Assembly (NCBI GenBank): GCA_003255025.1
Contig: QANY01003844.1
Location: 620,001-684,000, forward strand
From: Datisca glomerata
Taxonomy: Eukaryota > Streptophyta > Magnoliopsida > Cucurbitales > Datiscaceae
Direction of reading: 5' to 3'
Length of the DNA: 64,000 nt
The notes under the pieces are model-generated. The model saw only the letters and a program-made list of their open reading frames with translations, was not told the origin of the DNA and made no database searches. The translations under genes and the position numbers were made by a program. The stretch's first letter is position 1; each line of letters begins with the position of its first letter. Shown piece by piece: positions 57,280 to 64,000 of this stretch.

Positions 57280-58135
57280 ATAAATTTTGATCGAAAGCTC
57301 CAAATTGAATTCCATGAAATTCTTCAAGATGTTGATTTTCATATGCTTCCGGTGATATATAATTTTTCATGTATTTGGCTTCCAATTGACGCAGTATAAT
57401 TATCAAAATTGTATGTTCTACAGAATCTGCCTTCCTGGACAATCTTCATGAAAATTATTATAACTTTTTGTTCGGAAGCTCTGAATCGATTCCGTAACTT
57501 CTGATCGAAACCTCCAAATTTAATTTCGTAAAATTCACCAATAATTATACGTTCATAGATTCATGATGATATAAGATTCACCATATATTTGGCTTCGAGT
57601 AAATGCAGTTTAATTTCCAAAGTTGGTCACTCCGCATAATCTGCTTTCCTGAGCAGTCTTTATAAAAATTATTATAACTTTGGTTTTGGAGCTCCGAATT
57701 GAGTTCTGCAAAATTATTCAAGAAGTATACATCCGTATATTTTAACAATATATAGTTTTTCATATAATATTTTATAAAATGAAGCAGTTTAAATATTCAT
57801 TTTGAAATACGTGAATAGCCTTCCTTTTCTGAGTAATATGTACAATAATTACCGTAACTTTTGATCGAAATCTCAAAATTGAATTCCGTAAAATTCTTTA
57901 ATAAATAGACTTCTGCATCTTCCCAATGATATAAGATTTGTCTTGTGATTTATTTCCAGATAGTACAGGTTAATTTCCGAATTTGACTGCTCTGTATAGT
58001 CTTCTTCCCTAAACAACCTTCATGAAAGCTATCATAACTTTTGTTAGGGAACTCCAAATCAAGTTCTGCAAGATTCTTCAAGAATTAGACATCCATGAAT
58101 TTCTATAGATATATAATTCGTCATTTAATACTGTC
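57280..58135 (+). repeat. Tandem array, five units of ~180 bp
   Basis: The anchor GCTCCAAATTGAATTCC and variants occur at 57296, 57520, 57691, 57871 and 58051. The first gap (224) holds an extra partial copy at 57487. Each unit has CATAACTTTTGATCGAAA, AAAATTCTTCAAGAA, GATATA-AATTTTTCAT and a CTTTCCTGAGCA-like end. The period near 180 bp is the nucleosomal size common to plant satellites. Confidence 0.85.
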
Positions 58136-58287
58136 TAAATCAGTACATTTTAGACTTACATATATTTAAAATGAAATTATATTTGTCATGTAATTTTCTT
58201 CCAACATTTTCCATTTCTATTTTCGTTTCTATTCCCATTTTAATTTTTGTTCCCGTAATGGATGTCGTACACCTTTTCCATTTTTTG

Positions 58288-58628
58288 TTGTCAAGACATT
58301 TATATTTTTGTTGTCAAGACATTTCTTTCCTATTATCAAGATAATTCTATTCTCGTCGGTAAGTCAATTTCATTCCCATCATTAAGATAATTTCATCCGC
58401 TATCAAGATAATTCTATTCCCGCCGTAAAGATAATTTTGTTCCCGCTGTCAAGACAATTTTGTTCCCACTATCAAAAGATTTCTTTTTCTATGTCAAGAC
58501 ATTTCATCCCCCCTATCAAGACAATCCCGTTCCCGCTGTAAAGACAATTATGCTCCCGCTGTCAAGATAATTTTGTTCCCGCTGGCAAGACAATTCCGTT
58601 CTCGTGTCAAGACAATTCCATTTTCATT
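58288..58628 (+). repeat. Tandem array, about fifteen 22-23-bp units
   Basis: TCAAGACAATT or close variants begin at about 58291, 58314, 58336, 58359, 58382, 58403, 58426, 58449, 58472, 58494, 58516, 58539, 58562, 58585 and 58607, separated by TTGTTCCCGCTG-type sequence. Mean period is about 22.6 bp. Confidence 0.9.
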
Positions 58629-59849
58629 CTTAGTTATTCGTGTATATGGCGCGAGTTTTAAGCTTTTTCAAAACACGTCCCTTTTACTTTTTTCCAGCTA
58701 TCATCTTCCCATTTGACCGCTACAAATTACGGTTGATGTCATCATTATGTTTATTATCATTTAATGCATGTTACATACCTTTACGCTCACGCCTTCCCAG
58801 GATAAGTCACATTTCACTATTTTTTTGAATCCATCAACTCCATTGCATTTTTTTCGCGTCTGTAACCTACAAGAAGCCTCTGTCTTCCTCATTTTTTCTT
58901 TACTTTTACCCTGCCCCTATAAGTTTTCTCTTTCCTCGTTATTCGCCCTTTGACTAAATTCAGCACGTGTCCTTGCTAGCTCTTGCTAAAGCGTATTGAT
59001 ATGTTCCTGCATAGTCTGTCATGCGATGTGCAGTGCCTCTGTGTTCCTTCTTTCCCTTTCCTACATCCCTTTTCAGAATTGTTTGTAGCATTTTTGTCGA
59101 TGGGGTTGGTTGGTTCACATGATCATCTCCATTTCTAGTCTCGTTGCCCTCATTCAGGGCTGTGTTCAATCTGGTTCTAGACTTACTTTGTTTTTTTGGG
59201 GTGGGTTTCTCGAGCTTTTTCTCTCAGCTCTCAATGTAAGCACCAAAATGTCAAGAATTTTTTCAGTATGGAAAACTCTTTCAGAACGAATAATAATTTA
59301 AAGAGAGAATGAGAGAATAAAGACACCATCATTTACGTAGAAAACCCTTAAAAAGGAGAAAAACCATGAAAAATTTATGATATTTTCTTACATTTCAGAT
59401 TTTACATTGTTGTTGTAAAACTTTTCTTAGATTCATTATCCTCTTTTTTGTGTTTACATTTGAACCTGTATTTATAGGCTAAAAGATGAGAAAATCAGCA
59501 TGGTCACATTCCTCCTACTTTTGAAAGGCATGGCCACCTTCCCCTACTTTTGGGAGGCATGGCCACATTTCCCCTACTGTTGGATGCATGACCACCCTCT
59601 TCTTAGGATTGCCCCCATGTATGTGGATCTTTCCCAAACGTGGCCCTCATACCTTGTGTGTTTCTTCTAACTGCTATGTTAACTATATTGTCTTTATAAC
59701 TGTCAAATCCATTGTAACCTTCCGATCTTTTCCTACGGTTTTGATCTCTCTCTTCTTGTGTTCCCACAGTGGAGATCTACTCACTCCCTCTTGATTGTTT
59801 CTTTTTCATTCATGTGGCGTGGTTAATATTTTACACATGTTCACTAGGA
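58629..59849. other. Pyrimidine-rich sequence, possibly LTR or leader of a large element
   Basis: No protein recognised. The stretch is T/C-rich with a TATAAG site (58918-58923). A leader-like GTAAGCACCAAAATGTC is followed by ACGTAGAAAACCCTTAAAAAGG (about 59233-59360), wording often seen in plant LTR elements. A GGCATGGCCAC(A/C)TT motif recurs three times at about 59499-59573. Confidence 0.35.
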
Positions 59850-60235
59850 TCTGAAAAAAGATAGATTAAGAAGGCTCATAAACCAGTACTAACAATATCA
59901 CACCATAGGGTAGGACAATCTGAAATCATAATTTGAAGTTCATGAAGCAGTGACTATGATAAAAATATTTCAATAGCATCTTGGGAGAGGGCTCTGTATT
60001 CTAATTTATCACTATCTAGCGGCAACTCTTTTCTTTCTAGTGCTCCAAATGATTAAGTATCTCCCTAACCAGACACAATAACAAGTTGTTGATTTCTATT
60101 ATCAACAAACCATGTCCAGTCTGCATCATTGACATATGCCTTCAAGAACTAGAGTTTTGGTAGGTTGAAAGTAAAATCCAAGATTCGTAATACCTTTCAA
60201 GTACCTTAACACTCTTTTGTTGATCGTGTAGTACT
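59850..60235 (-). pseudogene. Copia RNase H fragment (minus strand)
   Basis: On the minus strand in mixed frames: LRILDFTF, KAYVNDADWTWFVDNRNQ (first Asp), ELPLDSDKLEYRALSQDAIEI (Glu), SLLHELQIMI and LWCDIVSTGL (Asp). These are RNase H landmarks of a copia element unrelated to its neighbours. Only this ~390-bp piece remains; nothing of RT is seen above it. Confidence 0.8.
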
Positions 60236-61889
60236 CAAAACTTAACTAAGATTATTTCCACAATAAGCAATGTTAAGTCAAGTCACAATAAGATATTATA
60301 AAGCCCTCATTGTAATTCTATACAAAGTTAGATCCTCAAAAGGACTTCCTAATGTAGCACTCAATTTTACAAAAGAATTCATAGGTGCTAGACATTCTTT
60401 TGCTGATTGTAAAGGAATTTTTCCGCTAATCAAGGATGAAATGAAAAAATATTGATAAGTGTTGATTTATATGAGTATTAATGAGAGAGAGAGGAGTAAA
60501 TACTCTAAGTTGTATTTGTTTTAGTTGCATTGAATGCTTATGTTTCATTTAACACAATTGTCATTTACAGGCTTCCTAATTTACATGAGTTGATTAGAAT
60601 AATAATAAAAGGGAAGAGAATGATTATCCTCTCCATATGGTCTCCGAGGCACTCATTATTCCTAGAGATCACACCCATCTGTGGGGATGTTTCTGCCAGA
60701 TATGACCCTCTTTGCCTTCCTTACATATCATTTCCATTTGTCTCATTCAACTGCCAATCAGTCACGGTCACTTGATGATTTCTTGTGGTTTGAACCATTC
60801 AGCCGTAGCCACTTGGTGTCATGCCATCCTGTCTCATCCGAGTCACTCAGCTACCTAATCAATCATGCCACTTGACTATCATTCCAGATCCTTTTCGTCC
60901 ATTCTCGTTCTATTTCTGATCCTTCTCTTCCTGTTCTTGCATACTTCAATGAGTGGCTTGCCCATTCAGGATAGTTCTCCGAGTCTCAGGTTCCTTTTCC
61001 CGTTCCATAGGTGTGAGTCTTCGTGAGTTTTTTCTGTTGGTCAGTCAGTTTTTCCCGTTCTGACGCTCTTTCTCATTCTCGATATGCGTTTGATCGTTCT
61101 TCAATTGTTTAAGGGTGCCTCGCGACATCAGTCTTCTCTCCCATTTCCACTTTTCTGCCACTTTCCACGAGCCATTTGGTTTACCATCCTTGTCCACATG
61201 GCAGTGGTATTTTTATATGTTCATTTTCCCTCATTGCTCTTCGACGATGCTCGTCGAAGCACTATGAATGTTCCTAGCACGTGTCCAGTTTTCGGGGAGT
61301 AGTTATCTTTGGTTCATTTTCACCTGTTCGTTACTTCTTTTATCCTGTAAAACATTAATTGTTGCGTAGAAAAATTTATCATTTTTAAATAATAAAATGG
61401 CTACCATCATTGCCTCGTTTTTGCGGTTGCCGGCATGCTCCTCAGATATTTCACTGTGTCTTTGATTTGTGTCGTCTTATCTTCCTATGGTAAAGATCTT
61501 ATCACAACACACATGCGTGCAAGACTCTTCTTTCATTCCTCATGCACGTTGTTTCATCTGTCGTCCTTACGTAGTGCGTATTTTCAGGTCATTAATTTCT
61601 TTTTCTCCAGCTGTCAAGTTGTCATTGGCTTGCCGGACGTAATCATTCATTACGTCTCTTCCCATGCGCCCATCATTTGCCCTTCCTTCTTTTAGAACTT
61701 GTGTCTTTTCATTTTCAAAATTATTAAATGATTTGAACTCGATATTGGCGTTCATAGCCTATATCACATAGTAGTCTTCTTTATTTTTTCTTTTCACGCA
61801 CATCCCTACCTTATGTAAGTCTTCGTTCTTCCCTTCTTCGTCTTCATTATTTCTCTTCTTCATGCTTTTCTACTACAATTTTTCCCTGG
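60236..61889. other. Unassigned T/C-rich sequence upstream of the Tat-like ORF
   Basis: Several short frames on both strands, none with a domain. The sequence continues the pyrimidine-rich style of 58629-59849 and may be LTR or 5' leader of the element whose ORF begins near 61893. No LTR pair is available within the window. Confidence 0.35.
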
Positions 61890-62415
61890 TAGTAATGAAG
61901 GAGCATCCATTTAAGGTTAGGGGTAAAACTTAGTCTGTGATTTTGGGGAAGGAATCCCTAAATCTTTCCCATGTAATCCCCCTTACTAGATCTCTCTAGC
62001 CCCGATGTACATAGGCTTAGGGGTAAAACTTCCTTCCTCTCCTCTTTTTCAAGAATTTGTTAGTACCTTGAACCTTGCCCCTTCCTAATACACCCCAAGC
62101 ACTTACATGGTTCTTTTAGAGATTGAATCCCTCAATAGGAGGCACAACTTGAATATAGGTGTAGATGATATCTGCGCCGTGTATATAGTGAAAAAGAGCG
62201 GACTGTCCCATTATTTAGCTCCCCGTGTGAGTGATAAGCGGGGAGAGCTAGTTACTGACCTCCCCAGCGGGGATAAAGGCTGGGAGGAGGGTACTCTCCT
62301 TATAGGCGGAAGCTGGGGCGGCTGGTTCATTCCCCGACTCTTCCTTCACTTTGTTGTTTTATTGTTTCTTTTGTTTTTAAATACGAAAAACCTGTGGTTT
62401 TTTTATTTTGTGTAG
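61890..62415 (+). pseudogene. Tat-like element ORF, N-terminal part
   Basis: Open from 62107, with upstream homologous reading broken by a stop near 62080. It reads EIESLNRRHNLNIGVDD, KKSGLSHYLAPRVSDKRG, DLPSGDKGWEEGTLLIGG and SWGGWFIPRLF. The SHYLAPR...LPS..KGWK/E....GSW pattern resembles the N-terminal domain of the long non-pol ORF found in Tat-type elements. The tail after FIPRLF is hydrophobic and likely intron read-through. Assignment rests on the pattern alone. Confidence 0.5.
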
Positions 62416-63250
62416 AATAAAACCTGAACAATAGGCTTTTTTTTCTGAAAGACATAGCCGCATGACTCTGTGCTGCCTACAGTTGCCCAGAATGGGATTG
62501 GAAGGACTTGTTTCATCCGAGGAGGGAGATTGAGGTTGTTCCTGCCCCGTTTCCAGAAGCTGAAACCATCGTTCCCTCGTCATTAGTTCAGGACATCCCC
62601 CCAGCCATTCTCATTGTTATTCACTTACTCTGTCATGTTGAATCATCTAGTTCCTCAGACACCTCAGAATCTGAGCGGGAGGAAGAGGACGAGGAGGAGA
62701 GAGAACAGGAAGCGAGGCGAAAAGAGGCTGAGGAGGAAGCCCTGTTCCATTTTGCCAGGGAAGAGCTTAAAATGTTGAAGTGCCTATAAAGAAACTCGTG
62801 GGGGACGCTTGGCGAGAACAAATTCCAGAAAATGAGGACAGTCAGCTTGTCAGGCAGCGTCTCAGGTGATGTCACTCCTTTTATTCCCGCTTACAATATT
62901 ATCCTCCCCTCTGTCACGGTCGATCTCCCTGCCCCCGTTACTTAGGCTTCTCGAATTTGGAGGAGGACTATCACACCCCCTCCCCCGCCTGCCAGGACGT
63001 CAACCCCTCCTTCCTCTGGTTCCCCACGTCTATCTGAGGAGACGGGCATCTGGAAGTAGCAGCGATACCTCGCGACACCACCAGTTCCCGCTAACGTCAG
63101 CTTCTTGAAGGATCCCTTATCTTCACACATGGTTGCGAATGGGATCATGTCTGACATGGATGCTTTTGCACTCCGCCAGATGTCAGTCTACGATAATGTC
63201 ATCAGCCTGAGTCATACTCTGATGCAGATACTTCTGTTTCCTTTTATCTT
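62416..63250 (+). pseudogene. Tat-like element ORF, acidic middle part
   Basis: After a probable intron (about 62340-62500), an open piece at 62508-62789 begins with PRREIEVVPAPFPEAET. It runs into a strongly acidic Ser/Glu tract (SSSDTSESEREEEDEEEREQ). Then in other frames come a Pro-rich tract (TITPPPPPARTSTPPS) and LSSHMVANGIMSDMDAFALR near 63110-63180. Acidic and Pro-rich linkers in the middle of such ORFs are common. Antisense frames here are shadows of this low-complexity sequence. Confidence 0.45.
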
Positions 63251-63299
63251 TATACATCCTTAGTTTTTATATGTAACTTCCTTACCAATTTGTTTACTA

Positions 63300-63885
63300 G
63301 CACTTTTTTAACAGGCTGTGACCTACCACAACGGGCTTCAGGAGGATATTCACTCCCCTGAATAAGAGATGGCTGGTTGAAAGAGGAAGGTTATGGAGAC
63401 CACCAAGGCTCATGGCGTCGTTGGTCGCAGAACGGGATGACCTGAAGAAGGTGGAAGCTGGTCTTTAATGGATTGTTTCCCATTTGAATTCTGAGCTTGC
63501 CGCGGTCGTAGCTAAATGGGCAAAGCTTAAGGAGTCCCTGAGGGAGGTAGAGAAGATTTTCGATGTAAGCGGGGAGAACCCAACCATCGCCAAGCCAAGT
63601 TGGCTGAGGTCGAGGAGGCTTTGTCTAAGTCACATGAATGAGAGGACTCGAGGTTGATATTAGGCCATGGTCGATGAGTACGAGATGATGGCTTACATAG
63701 TGGGTTACCGTGATGCCAAGACCGACAAGCCTCCATGCATGTTGCTTGTCTTGCTTCTTGACGAGCCCATACATCCTGAGGCCGAGCTTCCCGCTTCAAC
63801 TACCAACCTGCCTTTCGAGGTTATTCCCGCTACCTCTTCTGAAGTACCAGTTGACATCGCTCCCGAAGGGGAGGTGGAGACTTAG
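63300..63885 (+). pseudogene. Tat-like element ORF, C-terminal coiled-coil part
   Basis: AVTYHNGLQEDI near 63315, then charged helical stretches in shifting frames (EVEEALSKSHE). An open end MVDEYEMMAYIVGYRDAK continues to GEVET and a stop at 63883-63885. A coiled coil followed by a short VIGY-like domain closes related ORFs. The run 63886-64000 is T-rich, with no gene. Confidence 0.45.
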
Positions 63886-64000
63886 TTATTTCCTTTGTTT
63901 TCTTGTAATTTTTTCCTTGTACTTTTCACTTCTTTTTTACTTTATAACATATCATGTTTTTCCCAATTGGGCCACATTTGCTAACCATTCTCCTACTAGC

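Noticed and set aside
55267..58628. CRISPR-like array because of regular repeats
   Set aside because: Repeats are contiguous and diverged with no unique spacers, no cas genes, and the setting is plant nuclear DNA.
62633..63157. Minus-strand Ser-rich and Gly-rich frames
   Set aside because: Shadows of the acidic and Pro-rich plus-strand tracts of the Tat-like ORF.
1..64000. tRNA or rRNA genes
   Set aside because: No cloverleaf with A and B box pairs or rRNA segment was seen; TGGTATCAGAGC sites are retroelement primer sites, not tRNA genes.

Overview
The window looks like nuclear DNA of a flowering plant, most probably a eudicot. It is AT-rich and almost wholly made of transposable elements typical of plants: Ty1/copia and Tat/Ogre-type Ty3/gypsy LTR elements, CACTA transposons and a LINE. 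It also carries a decayed copy of the plastid gene psaJ. I found no intact host protein gene, tRNA or rRNA. Nearly all coding sequence is broken by stops, frameshifts and deletions, as in old heterochromatin. All calls come from reading the sequence by eye; boundaries marked approximate are so.

Layout. 1-3703: 5' part of a CACTA transposon with a TNP2 transposase relic (minus strand). 3704-8792: a second, tentative CACTA-like element. 9215-11760: Copia-1 (minus), cut by the nested block. 11763-33856: Copia-2 (plus), about 2.1 kb LTRs, without gag or most of its RNase H; its 3' LTR is split by a Tat/Ogre-type gypsy element (18377-32697) with an extra upstream ORF, gag, damaged protease, RT, two RNase H domains, an integrase lacking its core, and a 74-bp tandem array in its 3' UTR. 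34140-34600: nuclear plastid insertion with psaJ. 35092-39031: Copia-3, with both LTRs and a probable target duplication. 39032-44557: 5.5 kb without recognisable genes, of which 40290-44392 is bounded by an inverted pair of Helitron-like terminal motifs. 44558-51896: Copia-4, holding an inverted Ogre LTR fragment and a precisely bounded CACTA transposon (47131-50694, TSD TCT). 53640-54482: start of Copia-5, fused to LINE RT sequence. 55267-58628: five different tandem arrays (37, about 75, 55, about 180 and 22-23 bp). 59850-60235: Copia RNase H scrap. 61890-63885: a degenerate ORF like the extra ORFs of Tat-type elements.

The most notable object is the CACTA element at 47131-50694. Between its termini, on the minus strand, five collinear exon pieces of a host clathrin-assembly (ANTH-domain, AP180/CALM-like) gene are still separated by introns: a Pack-CACTA transduplication. 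Next in interest are the tandem-array cluster on the right, the nested insertion series, the inverted terminal motif pair around an ORF-free 4.1-kb block, and the psaJ copy with a lost stop codon.

No cellular pathway is encoded here. The genes work together only in the sense of transposon cassettes (gag-protease-integrase-RT-RNase H, or transposase plus terminal repeats), and each visible copy appears to lack at least one essential part.
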